From Acidimicrobiia bacterium (GTDB lineage: Bacteria; Actinomycetota; Acidimicrobiia; IMCC26256; PALSA-610), in NCBI GenBank assembly GCA_036271555.1, contig DATBAK010000085.1, positions 1 through 64,000 on the forward strand: a DNA stretch of 64,000 bases. Reading direction: 5' to 3'. Every line of letters begins with the position of its first letter. Within the stretch, counting starts at the first letter, position 1. Shown in pieces: positions 53,421-61,813 of the stretch. The position numbers and the translations under genes were made by a program. Under the pieces are notes generated by a model. The model had not been told where the DNA came from. It saw nothing but the letters and a program-made list of their open reading frames with translations, and ran no database searches.

Positions 53421-55235
53421 GTGGAAGCGGACAAGGAGCTCCGGCGCGACGGCTGGCGCCTCATGCGGAGCACCGTCCGGCCGCACCGCCGCATGGTGTG
53501 GGTCGGCGTCGCCGCCGGACTCGTCTGGACCGCGGCGCGCGTCGCGGTGCCGACCATGGTGGGAATCGCGGTCGACCGGGCGATCGTGAAGCGACACGAC
53601 AACGGTGCGCTGATGCGGTGGGTCATCGCGATCCTCGCGGTCGGCGCGCTGCAGGCGTTCTGCACCGGCATTCGTCGCTACGCCGCGTTCAAGCTCGCGT
53701 ACCGCGTCGAGACCGACATCCGGATGCGGCTCGTCGCGCACCTTCAACGTCTGCACTTCGCGTTCCACGACGAGGCGCAGACCGGTCAGCTCATGTCGCG
53801 CGCGAACAGCGACATCCAGCAGATCAACAACGTCGTCCTGCTCGTCCCGCTCACCATCGCGAGCACGGTCACGATGCTGCTCGTGGTCGCGATCCTCGTG
53901 TACCGCAGTCCCGGTCTCGCGTTCTTCGCGCTCGTGAGCCTGCCGGTGCTCAACGTCGCGGCGACGCGCTTCACGCGTCGCATGTACCCCGTCGGGCTCG
54001 AGCTCCAGCAACGGCTCGCGGAGGTGTCGAGCGTCGTCGAGGAGACGGTGAGCGGCATCCGTGTCGTGAAGGGCTTCGGTGCGGAACGGCGGCAGGTCGA
54101 GTCGCTGCGCGTCGAGACCGACGCGGTGTTCGAACGCTCGATCGCGGCGGCGAACCTGCGCGCCGGCTTCCTCCCGCTGATCGACCTGCTGCCGACGCTC
54201 GGCCTCGTCGGCATCCTCTGGTACGGCGGGCACCAAGTGCTCTCCGGCCACCTGACCGTCGGCGACATCGTCGCCGCGAACTTCTACGTGCTCATGCTCA
54301 TCTGGCCGCTCCGGATGGTCGGGATGCTGCTGGGCCAGATCCCGCGCGCGGTGTCGGCCGCGGGCCGGATCCACGAGGTCATCTCGACCGATCCCGCCAT
54401 CAGCGAGCGGGCGGGCGCACGCGCGCTGCCGGTCGGTGGCCCGGGCGAGCTGCGCTTCGAGGGCGTGACGTTCGCGTACGGCCGCGGCCGGCCGGTGCTC
54501 GAAGACCTCGACCTCGTCATCCGCGGCGGCGAGGCGGTCGCGCTCGTCGGCGCGACGGGCTCGGGCAAGACGACGATCGCGCGGCTCGTCCCGCGCTTCT
54601 ACGACGTCACCGACGGGTGCGTGCTGCTCGACGGGGTCGACGTGCGCGACCTCAACCTCACCGAGCTCCGGCGCGCCATCGGCATCGTGTTCGAGGACAC
54701 GTTCCTCTTCTCCGAGAGCGTGCGCTCGAACATCGCGTTCGCCGAACCCGATGCGCCGATGGAGCGCGTGCGCGCCGCGGCGCGCCTCGCGGGCGCCGAC
54801 GGGTTCGTATCCGCGTTGCCCGGCGGCTACGAGACCGTCGTCGGCCAGCACGGGTTCACGCTCTCCGGCGGTCAGCGCCAGCGGATCTCGATCGCGCGCG
54901 CCGTGCTCTCCGACCCGCGCGTGCTCATCCTCGACGACGCGACGTCGTCGGTCGACCCGACGAAGGAGCACGAGATCCGCGCCGCGCTCGCGGAGGTGAT
55001 GCGCGGTCGCACCACGCTGATCATCGCTCACCGCCCCGCGACCATCGCGCTCGCCGATCGCGTCGTGCTGCTCGACGGCCACCGGGTCGTCGCCGACGGC
55101 ACGCACGAGTCGTTGCTCGCGACCTCCGACGCCTACCGCGCGGTGCTCGCGCGCGCCGAGCTCGACGGCAGCGAGCACCACGCCGCCGAAGAGGAAGTCG
55201 CCGAGCTCGTCGGGCTCCGAGAGGAAGCCGGATGA
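53421..55235 (+). CDS. Heterodimeric ABC exporter, degenerate-site subunit
   Basis: 604 residues from the GTG at 53421. Six-helix TMD followed by an NBD: Walker A GATGSGKTT, Q-loop FEDTFLFSESV, signature LSGGQRQRISIARAV, Walker B LILDDATSSVD, H-loop IIAHRP. The residue after Walker B is Asp instead of catalytic Glu, the mark of the degenerate site in asymmetric exporters. It pairs with the next gene by a 4-base overlap. Confidence 0.88.
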   Translation: MEADKELRRDGWRLMRSTVRPHRRMVWVGVAAGLVWTAARVAVPTMVGIAVDRAIVKRHDNGALMRWVIAILAVGALQAFCTGIRRYAAFKLAYRVETDIRMRLVAHLQRLHFAFHDEAQTGQLMSRANSDIQQINNVVLLVPLTIASTVTMLLVVAILVYRSPGLAFFALVSLPVLNVAATRFTRRMYPVGLELQQRLAEVSSVVEETVSGIRVVKGFGAERRQVESLRVETDAVFERSIAAANLRAGFLPLIDLLPTLGLVGILWYGGHQVLSGHLTVGDIVAANFYVLMLIWPLRMVGMLLGQIPRAVSAAGRIHEVISTDPAISERAGARALPVGGPGELRFEGVTFAYGRGRPVLEDLDLVIRGGEAVALVGATGSGKTTIARLVPRFYDVTDGCVLLDGVDVRDLNLTELRRAIGIVFEDTFLFSESVRSNIAFAEPDAPMERVRAAARLAGADGFVSALPGGYETVVGQHGFTLSGGQRQRISIARAVLSDPRVLILDDATSSVDPTKEHEIRAALAEVMRGRTTLIIAHRPATIALADRVVLLDGHRVVADGTHESLLATSDAYRAVLARAELDGSEHHAAEEEVAELVGLREEAG

Positions 55236-57025
55236 GGGGCCAGGGTCACTGGGCCGACGGGGTCCCTGACGAGAAGCTCACGCGCGCCGAGGCGCAGCGG
55301 GTGCTGCGGCGCCTGCTCCGGATGTTGCGACCGTACCGGCCGATGATCCTCCTCACGATCGTGATGCTGATCGGTCAGGTCGGCGCGCTGCTCGGCGGAC
55401 CCGCGCTCGTCGGTCGCGGTGTCGACGCGATCCAGCACCACCACGTCGGAACGCTCGACCGCGCCGCCGCCGCGTACCTCTTCCTTGCGCTCCTCGCGCT
55501 GGTGATGGGACGGTTCGTCATCCGCGTCGTCGCGAAGACGGGTGAGTCGTTCCTGCGCGGCCTGCGCACGCAGGTGTTCGCGCATCTCATGTCGCTGTCG
55601 ATGAACTTCTTCGAGAACGAGAAGACGGGCCGCCTCGTCGCGCGCATGACCTCCGACATCGACGCGCTCGACGAGTTGCTCGCGCAGGGCCTCGTGCTGC
55701 TCGTACAGAACGTGCTCATCTTCGTCGGCGCGCTCGTCGCGATCTTCCTGATGAGCTGGGAGCTCGCGCTCGTCGTCACCGTGATCGTGCCGCCCGTGTA
55801 CCTCGCGAGTCGATGGTTCCGGCGCGTGTCGAACAGGGCGTACCTCGAGGTGCGCGACAGCATCGCTACGAACATGAGCACGCTCCAGGAAGGACTCGAA
55901 GGCATCCGGGTCGTGCAGGCGTACGGGCGCGAGGACTCGTTCACCGACCGCTTCGAAGCGACGAACGAGGAGCAGTTCCAGAAGAACCTCGTGACCGTGC
56001 GCATCTCGTCGCTCTACTTCCCGGTGATCGAGTACGCGGGCGTCGCCGGCACGGCCGTGATCATCGGCGTCGGTGGCTGGCTGTCGTCGCGGTCGGTGAT
56101 CTCGGTCGGGACGGTCGCCGCGTTCGCGCTGTACCTGCAGAACCTGTTCGACCCGGTGCAGCAGCTCAGCCAGCTCTACAACACCGTGCAGTCGGCCGGC
56201 GCCGCGTTGCGCAAGGTCTTCGAGCTGCTCGACGAGCGGCCGTCGGTGTCGGAGAAGCCGGGTGCGGTCGACCTGCCCGAGCGGGGCACGATCGACGCGG
56301 TCGACGTGTCGTTCGCATACGTCGACGAGATCGTGCTGCGTGACGTCACGCTGCACATCGAGCAGGGTGAGCGGCTCGCGCTCGTCGGTCCGACCGGCGC
56401 GGGCAAGTCGACCCTCGCCAAGCTCCTCGCGCGCTTCTACGACCCGGTCTCCGGCTCGGTCACGGTCGGCGGCGTCGACCTGCGCGACGCCACGATTCGA
56501 TCGCTGCGCGAGCGGATCTGCGTCGTGCCGCAGGAGGGCTATCTGTTCGCGGGGACGCTGCGCGAGAACGTCCGAGTCGGCCGGCCCGAGGCGACCGACC
56601 ATGAGGTCGCGACTGCGCTCGGCGCGCTCGGCCTGCTCGATCGCTTCGAAGCCTTCCCCGACGGTCTCGACACCGAGGTGCGCGAGGGCGGCTCGCGCCT
56701 TTCGGCGGGGGAGAAGCAACTGATCTCGCTCACGCGCGCCGCGCTCGCCGATCCTGCGATCCTCGTGCTCGACGAGGCGACGTCGAACCTCGACCCTGGT
56801 ACCGAGCACGAGGTCGAGCAGGCGCTCGAGCACCTGATGGAGGGTCGGACCGTGATCGTGGTCGCGCACCGGCTGTCGACGGCCGCGCGCGCCGACCGCA
56901 TCGCCGTGATCGACGAAGGGCATCTGGCCGAGCTGGGCTCGCACGCCGAGCTCGTCGCCCTCGGCGGCCGCTACGCCGCGCTGTACCGCGCGTGGTCGTC
57001 CCATCACACGGCCGAGGTCGCGTGA
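55232..57025 (+). CDS. Heterodimeric ABC exporter, catalytic-site subunit
   Basis: 597 residues from the ATG at 55232. TMD with helices RPMILLTIVMLIGQVGALLGG and others, then NBD: Walker A GPTGAGKST, Q-loop VPQEGYLFAG, signature LSAGEKQLISLTRAAL, Walker B LVLDEATSNLD with catalytic Glu, H-loop VVAHRLST. LSAGE deviates from LSGGQ, as expected for the partner of a degenerate subunit. Substrate unknown. Confidence 0.88.
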   Translation: MRGQGHWADGVPDEKLTRAEAQRVLRRLLRMLRPYRPMILLTIVMLIGQVGALLGGPALVGRGVDAIQHHHVGTLDRAAAAYLFLALLALVMGRFVIRVVAKTGESFLRGLRTQVFAHLMSLSMNFFENEKTGRLVARMTSDIDALDELLAQGLVLLVQNVLIFVGALVAIFLMSWELALVVTVIVPPVYLASRWFRRVSNRAYLEVRDSIATNMSTLQEGLEGIRVVQAYGREDSFTDRFEATNEEQFQKNLVTVRISSLYFPVIEYAGVAGTAVIIGVGGWLSSRSVISVGTVAAFALYLQNLFDPVQQLSQLYNTVQSAGAALRKVFELLDERPSVSEKPGAVDLPERGTIDAVDVSFAYVDEIVLRDVTLHIEQGERLALVGPTGAGKSTLAKLLARFYDPVSGSVTVGGVDLRDATIRSLRERICVVPQEGYLFAGTLRENVRVGRPEATDHEVATALGALGLLDRFEAFPDGLDTEVREGGSRLSAGEKQLISLTRAALADPAILVLDEATSNLDPGTEHEVEQALEHLMEGRTVIVVAHRLSTAARADRIAVIDEGHLAELGSHAELVALGGRYAALYRAWSSHHTAEVA

Positions 57026-57068
57026 AGCGTGTGAAATACACGGACGCTCGGTCGCGTTGACGCCCTTC

Positions 57069-57485
57069 ATGCCCGACGTGAACGATCACAACCGAACCAT
57101 CATCGACGAGTTCCGCGCCAACGGCGGCAAGCTCGGCGGCAACTTCGAGGGTGCGCCGATGCTGCTCCTGCACTCGACCGGCGCGCGCAGCGGACAACCC
57201 CGCGTCAACCCGATGATGTATCTCCAGGACGGTGATCGCCTCGTCGTGTTCGCGTCGAAGGCGGGTGCACCGACGAACCCCGACTGGTATCACAACCTCG
57301 TCGCACATCCCGACGCGTCGGTCGAAGTCGGTGAGGAGACCGTTCCCGTGCACGCGACCGTTCTCATCGGTGCGGAGCGCGATCGCTTGTTCGCGAAGCA
57401 GGCGCAGCTCTATCCGGGATTCAAGGAGTACGAGGAGCGCACGACGCGCGTCATCCCCGTCGTCGCACTGACGCGAACCTCCTAA
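57069..57485 (+). CDS. F420-dependent Ddn-like nitroreductase
   Basis: 138 residues from the ATG at 57069. Split-barrel family: MLLLHSTGARSGQPRVNPMMYLQDGDRLVVFASKAG and TNPDWYHNLVAHPDASVEVG, then PGFKEYEERTTRVIPVVAL. Ddn/DDN family proteins use deazaflavin F420 and reduce quinones or nitroimidazoles. It lies 43 bases after the ABC exporter genes. Confidence 0.87.
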   Translation: MPDVNDHNRTIIDEFRANGGKLGGNFEGAPMLLLHSTGARSGQPRVNPMMYLQDGDRLVVFASKAGAPTNPDWYHNLVAHPDASVEVGEETVPVHATVLIGAERDRLFAKQAQLYPGFKEYEERTTRVIPVVALTRTS

Positions 57486-57522
57486 GGGTTGACGCGTTCC
57501 GCCAACGGGTACGACAGTCCCC

Positions 57523-58401
57523 ATGGCTGCAACGAAGAAGACCACGTCCCGAGCCCGTCCGGCCGCGAAGAAAGCTCGCGCTGCGAAGAAGCGCACGACG
57601 CGTGCCGTGAAGCGGGCTCCGGCGACGAAGACCGCGAAGAAGTCGGTGCGGGTCGCCAAGAAGCGCGCAACGACGGCCAAGAAGACGGCGCAGCGGACCG
57701 CGAAGAAGACGGTTCGCAAGGCCGAGAAGCGGGTGAGCACCGCGAAGAAGGCGGCACGCGCGAATGTCCGCAAGGTCGCCAAGGCGACGTCGCCGGCGCG
57801 GACGAACGGTGCCCGTCCGAGCGGCCGGCGCCCCGATGCGATCGCGCTGCTGAAGGCCGATCACCGCGAGGTGAACGCGCTCTTCAAGCAGTTCGAGCAA
57901 GCCGGCTCCGCACGCGCGAAGAAGTCGCGCTTGGTGCAGACGATCATCGAAGAGCTCTCGCGCCACGCGGCGATCGAAGAGCTCGCGTTCTATCCCGCGG
58001 TGCGGCGCGAGGTCGCCGGCGCGACGCCTGACGTGCTCGAAGCGATCGAGGAGCACCACGTCGTGAAGTGGTTGCTCTACGAGCTCGAGGGCCTGTCGCC
58101 CGCCGACGAGCGCTTCGACGCGAAGGTGACCGTCCTCATCGAGAGCGTGCGCCACCACGTGCGTGAGGAAGAGAACGACCTGTTCCCGCGGGTGCGGGCG
58201 CGTCTCGGCCGCGAACGCCTGGTCGCCATCGGTGACGAGTTGCGTGCCGCGAAGCCAAGGGTCTCTACGCGACCGCACCCGCGTGCTCCTGACGAGCCGC
58301 CGGCCAACGCGATCGTCGCCGGCGCGGTGGGCGCGCTCGACAAGGCTCGCGAGGTCGGCAAGAAGGCCGTCGAGCGGGTTCGCGAGGAGATCGCGAGCTG
58401 A
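57523..58401 (+). CDS. Histone H1-like tail fused to a hemerythrin domain
   Basis: 292 residues. The first 95 are Lys/Ala/Arg-rich with AKKT/AKKA repeats like histone H1 or HupB tails and nearly free of acidic residues. The hemerythrin domain (about 100-245) has ligand His in KADHREVNAL, LSRHAAIEELAFYPAV, EEHHVVKWLLYELE and VRHHVREEENDLFPRV, with the paired carboxylates. The C-terminus is again basic (EVGKKAVERVREEIAS). It should bind DNA and hold a diiron centre, suggesting protection of the nucleoid against oxidants or iron. Confidence 0.85.
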   Translation: MAATKKTTSRARPAAKKARAAKKRTTRAVKRAPATKTAKKSVRVAKKRATTAKKTAQRTAKKTVRKAEKRVSTAKKAARANVRKVAKATSPARTNGARPSGRRPDAIALLKADHREVNALFKQFEQAGSARAKKSRLVQTIIEELSRHAAIEELAFYPAVRREVAGATPDVLEAIEEHHVVKWLLYELEGLSPADERFDAKVTVLIESVRHHVREEENDLFPRVRARLGRERLVAIGDELRAAKPRVSTRPHPRAPDEPPANAIVAGAVGALDKAREVGKKAVERVREEIAS

Positions 58402-58446
58402 GCGGTTTGCTCGTGTCGGTCCTCGCCGCTAGCGTGCATGGTCCGC

Positions 58447-58523
<77 letters not shown>

Positions 58524-58533
58524 TCGAAAATGG

Positions 58534-58569
58534 AACGGGACCCTCCGTGTTGCGGGGGGTCCCGTTTCT
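58534..58569 (+). terminator. Strong terminator after the initiator tRNA
   Basis: AACGGGACCC (58534-58543) pairs with GGGTCCCGTT (58557-58566) and is followed by TTCTGTTCT. It begins 11 bases after the tRNA. Confidence 0.85.
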
Positions 58570-59016
58570 GTTCTACGAACGTGACTGCCAGCAGACTGCC
58601 AGCAGTGGCGGAACGAAGCGCTGCCGGCGCGTCGGCCGGAAGGGATGCGACGTTGCGGATCCGAGACGAGGAGCGGCGATCAGTACCGGCCGTCGTCGTC
58701 GACCCTTTGGAGTGTCGGTAACCACTTCAAACGCACACGACGCGTTCGATGGACTGCGTGACCCGATCGGCTGGCCACCCCTGGGTTCCGGGGTGTTACT
58801 CAGGGTTCCGGTTGCGCTCCCCGGCCGTGCTGGACGACGCGGCGATACCGAAGGTCGCCCCCCGGGCCTTCGGGCCGGGGGCGTTCCCGTCCCTCCGGCA
58901 GACCGCCGCCGGCATCGTGATCATCGCCAAGGTGAGCGACGCGTCGCGCACAGAGGGGCGCACCCGCGGTGATCGGTCTTAGGGTTCTCCGCGAGGGCTG
59001 ACACGGGGGGCTGCAG
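58570..59016. other. 447-base stretch without a supported gene
   Basis: No open frame with family similarity or codon pattern. It begins with two tandem copies of ACTGCCAGCAG (58584-58605) close to the tRNA. The short frames here do not look coding. It may be an old integration scar, but no integrase or attachment duplicate of the tRNA end is present. Confidence 0.6.
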
Positions 59017-60882
59017 ATGCCGACGCGACGCGAGGTACTGAAGGGCGGGGGAGGGGCCGTGCTCGCGGGCGCGGCCGGCTGGTTCGGGCGCGGTACCGCG
59101 GCGCATGCCGCGACGCCGGACCACGACGTGGAACCGCGCGCGGCTTCGTCGGCGACCCGTTCGGCGACCGCGCGTGCCTTCCGACCGGGCGGCGCGGGAC
59201 CGCTCTACTGGAGCACGTACGGCTACGAGAACAGCACGAACACGATGATCCCCGAGCACGTGTGGAAGGCGAACGTCGACTGGGTCGCCGACACCTTCCG
59301 CGACGACGGCTACACGATGGTGTGCACCGACGGCTGGATCGACAACACCCAACGCACCACGAAGCACGGTTACATCCTCAGTCAAGCCGACGACTGGGAG
59401 CACGACTGGGCCTGGTGGGCGAAGTACCTGGAGCGCAAGGGTCTCGGGCTCGGCGTCTATTACAACCCGTTGTGGGCGACGAACTCCGCGGTCGACGACC
59501 CGACGGTGACGGTCGTCGGCCGGCCCGACATCAAGGTCGCCGACATCGTCAACCCGGGTGACGACTTCGGCGGACTGCTGCATTGGATCGACACGAATCG
59601 TGACGGCGCGAAGGAGTACGTGCAGGGGTACGTCGACTACTTCCGCCGGCTCGGCGCGGTGTTCTTCCGGATCGACTTCCTCGCCTGGTACGAGAACGGA
59701 TACGACCAGAACGAGGGGACGGTCGCGGTCGCGCACGGTCGCGAGGCGTACGTACGCGCGCTGGAGTGGATCTCGGAGGCGGCCGGCGACATGCAGCTGA
59801 GCCTCGTGATGCCGAACCTGTTCGATCACGGGTCCGCGGAACGTCGCTACGGCGACCTGATCCGCATCGACAACGACGCCAGCTTCGGGAGTTGGTACAA
59901 CCTCAGCGGCGGCCGCGAGACGTGGCAGCCCGAGTGGTCGCAGTGGAACAACCCGTTCCTCGGGTTCACCGGCTTCGCCGACATCTCCGGTCGCGGCCAG
60001 GCGATCCTCGACGGCGACCCGCTGATCATCCGCTCGTTCCAGAACGACGCCGAGCGGCAGAGCGCGATCAGTCTGTTCACGATCGCCGGTGCGCCGATCG
60101 CGATCACCGACCGCGTCGACACGATCAAGGGCAGCGCGAACATCTTCAAGAACCAGGAGGTGCTCGCACTGCGCAAGGCCGGACTCGTCGGCAAGCCGGT
60201 GTTCCACAACGGGCACGCCTTCGAGTACGACGGGTCGAGCCGCGATCCTGAGCGCTGGATCGGACAGCTGCCCGACGGACGCTGGGCGGTGGCGTTGTTC
60301 AATCGCGCCGACGGCACCCGCGCGCGCACGAAGTCCATCGACTTCGCCGCCGCGCTCGGCATCACCGGCCCCGCGGCGGTGCGCGATCTCTGGAGGCACG
60401 AGGACCTCGGTTCGATGACGCACTTCGAGGTCGACCTGAAGCCGCACACGTCGGTGCTTTTGCTCGTGACGCCGCGCGGCAAGGCGCAGTTCCAAGCCGA
60501 TGTCGGCGCGTGGGCGGGTTCGGCCCGCTTCGAGAACACCTTCGGCGGCCACACGGGCATGGGCTACGTCACCGGTCTCGACACCGAGGGCAGCAGTGTC
60601 GGCGTGGGCATCTCCGTTGCCGACGCGGGCACGCACCGACTCAAGTTCCGCGTCGCCAACGCCACGGGCCACTCGTCGTCGCTGACCGTCCGTACGCTCG
60701 ATCCCGTCACCGGCGCGGCCCACGGCCAGGCGACGCTCGACGTCCCGACCACACGCGCGTGGACGTCGTGGCAGGACCGTCCGGTCGCGTTGAAGATGGC
60801 CGCGGGTACGAACCTCGTGGTGTGCGGCGTCGACGACTCCGACCACGGTGCCGTGAACCTCGACTCGATCACGGTTCTCTGA
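59017..60882 (+). CDS. Tat-exported GH27/GH36-like glycoside hydrolase with CBM35
   Basis: 621 residues. Twin-arginine signal PTRREVLKGGGGAVLAGAAGW and AHA cleavage. A barrel of about 350 residues: YWSTYGYENST, DGYTMVCTDGWID, LGLGVYYNPLW, and VFFRIDFLAWYENG whose Asp is the candidate nucleophile of alpha-galactosidase-type enzymes; LIRIDNDASFGSW is the acid/base candidate. A beta-sandwich follows (VALFNRADGTRA), then a CBM35-like domain. It should release galactose or a related sugar outside the cell. Confidence 0.8.
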   Translation: MPTRREVLKGGGGAVLAGAAGWFGRGTAAHAATPDHDVEPRAASSATRSATARAFRPGGAGPLYWSTYGYENSTNTMIPEHVWKANVDWVADTFRDDGYTMVCTDGWIDNTQRTTKHGYILSQADDWEHDWAWWAKYLERKGLGLGVYYNPLWATNSAVDDPTVTVVGRPDIKVADIVNPGDDFGGLLHWIDTNRDGAKEYVQGYVDYFRRLGAVFFRIDFLAWYENGYDQNEGTVAVAHGREAYVRALEWISEAAGDMQLSLVMPNLFDHGSAERRYGDLIRIDNDASFGSWYNLSGGRETWQPEWSQWNNPFLGFTGFADISGRGQAILDGDPLIIRSFQNDAERQSAISLFTIAGAPIAITDRVDTIKGSANIFKNQEVLALRKAGLVGKPVFHNGHAFEYDGSSRDPERWIGQLPDGRWAVALFNRADGTRARTKSIDFAAALGITGPAAVRDLWRHEDLGSMTHFEVDLKPHTSVLLLVTPRGKAQFQADVGAWAGSARFENTFGGHTGMGYVTGLDTEGSSVGVGISVADAGTHRLKFRVANATGHSSSLTVRTLDPVTGAAHGQATLDVPTTRAWTSWQDRPVALKMAAGTNLVVCGVDDSDHGAVNLDSITVL

Positions 60883-60890
60883 GTCCGACA

Positions 60891-60913
60891 GATAGACAAC
60901 GTGGTTGACTATC
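60891..60913. promoter_or_regulatory. MarR operator site 1
   Basis: Palindrome with arms ATAG-n-CAAC and GTTG-n-CTAT (60892-60912), plus one more pair outside. It overlaps the -35 TTGACT at 60905-60910. Confidence 0.65.
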
Positions 60914-60933
60914 GCGCCTGGGGCCGCAATACT
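60905..60933 (+). promoter_or_regulatory. Promoter of the cupin/MarR/PatB operon
   Basis: -35 TTGACT (60905-60910), 17-base spacer, -10 AATACT (60928-60933). Transcription should begin near 60940, inside operator site 2. Confidence 0.6.
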
Positions 60934-60935
60934 CC

Positions 60936-60960
60936 AGATAGTCCACCACGTTGACCATCT
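60936..60960. promoter_or_regulatory. MarR operator site 2
   Basis: Palindrome AGAT-n-GTC-n-AC / GT-n-GAC-n-ATCT. Core GTCCAC..GTTGAC matches site 1. It spans the expected transcription start, so repression is likely. Confidence 0.65.
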
Positions 60961-60971
60961 AGGAGATGACG

Positions 60972-61346
60972 ATGTCCGTGCTCCCGGCTCCCGCGATGCC
61001 CACGCACGACCTCGGCGGGACGCGCTTCACGTCGCTGGCAACGCCGAGTCGCGGCGCGACCGACACCGCGGTCTGGAAGGTCGAGATCCTGCCCCGCACA
61101 CCGGCGACGCCGCACTCGCTGACTCGGGAGGAAGTGTTCGTCGTCCTCGAGGGCACGGCGTCGGTCCGCATCGCCGGCCGCGAGGACCTCGCCCGCACCG
61201 GCGACGCGATCGTCGTGCCGGCGGACGTCGACTTCGAGCTCGCGAACGCGGGCGACGAGCCACTGCAGCTCGTCTGCTGCATGCCGGTCGGTGGGCAGGG
61301 GCGCTTGGCCGACGGTGTCGCGTTCACGCCGCCGTGGGCGGAATGA
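60972..61346 (+). CDS. Cupin-domain protein
   Basis: 124 residues from the ATG at 60972, since AGGAG lies 6 bases before it (the ATG at 60966 abuts the site). Small beta-barrel: HSLTREEVFVVLEGTASVRIAG and GDAIVVPADVDFELANAGDEPLQLVCCMPV. Metal ligands are partly present (H, E). It may be a dioxygenase, isomerase or ligand sensor. The ATGA end overlaps the MarR start. Confidence 0.82.
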   Translation: MSVLPAPAMPTHDLGGTRFTSLATPSRGATDTAVWKVEILPRTPATPHSLTREEVFVVLEGTASVRIAGREDLARTGDAIVVPADVDFELANAGDEPLQLVCCMPVGGQGRLADGVAFTPPWAE

Positions 61347-61813
61347 CTCCTGCGCACCACGACGGGCCGCCGCTGGCCCGACTCTTCGCCATCGCGTACC
61401 GGTCGCTCGTCGACGGCCTGCACGAGCGACTGCGGTCGCGAGGTTGGACCGACGTTCGTCCCGCGTTCGGGTTCGTGCTGCTCGCCGCGCGCTCGGGCCC
61501 GACGACGTCGACCGCGCTCGCGACGAACATGGGCACGACCAAGCAGGCGGCGTCGAAGCTCGTCGACACGATGGAGGACGCGGGGTACGTGCGGCGCGCG
61601 GTGTCGCCGGACGACGCCCGATCGCGACCGGTCGTGCTGACTCCTCGGGGCAAGCGCCTGCTGGCCGCGGTGGAGGAGATCTACGTCGAGCTCGAGCGGG
61701 AGTGGGAGCTCGTCATCGGCGCGGCGCGCGTGCGCGAGCTGCGCCGCGACCTCGTGCGCGTGCTCGCGACCGGCGACGACGGCGAGCTGCCGCCGGTCCG
61801 CCCGACCTGGTGA
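61343..61813 (+). CDS. MarR-family regulator
   Basis: 156 residues from the ATG at 61343. Winged helix: TSTALATNMGTTKQAASKLVDTMEDAGYVRRAVSPDDARSRPVVLTPRGKRLL. It overlaps the cupin stop and the aminotransferase start. The two palindromes before the operon are its probable binding sites. Confidence 0.9.
   Translation: MTPAHHDGPPLARLFAIAYRSLVDGLHERLRSRGWTDVRPAFGFVLLAARSGPTTSTALATNMGTTKQAASKLVDTMEDAGYVRRAVSPDDARSRPVVLTPRGKRLLAAVEEIYVELEREWELVIGAARVRELRRDLVRVLATGDDGELPPVRPTW

Noticed and set aside
53498-55231. Upstream extension of the second ABC exporter frame through the first exporter gene
   Set aside because: It is Arg-rich out-of-frame sequence; the true start is the ATG at 55232 overlapping the first subunit's stop.
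58749-58982. A 77-codon frame after the initiator tRNA
   Set aside because: No ribosome-binding site, no recognisable motif and no neighbour coupling; kept as gene-free sequence.
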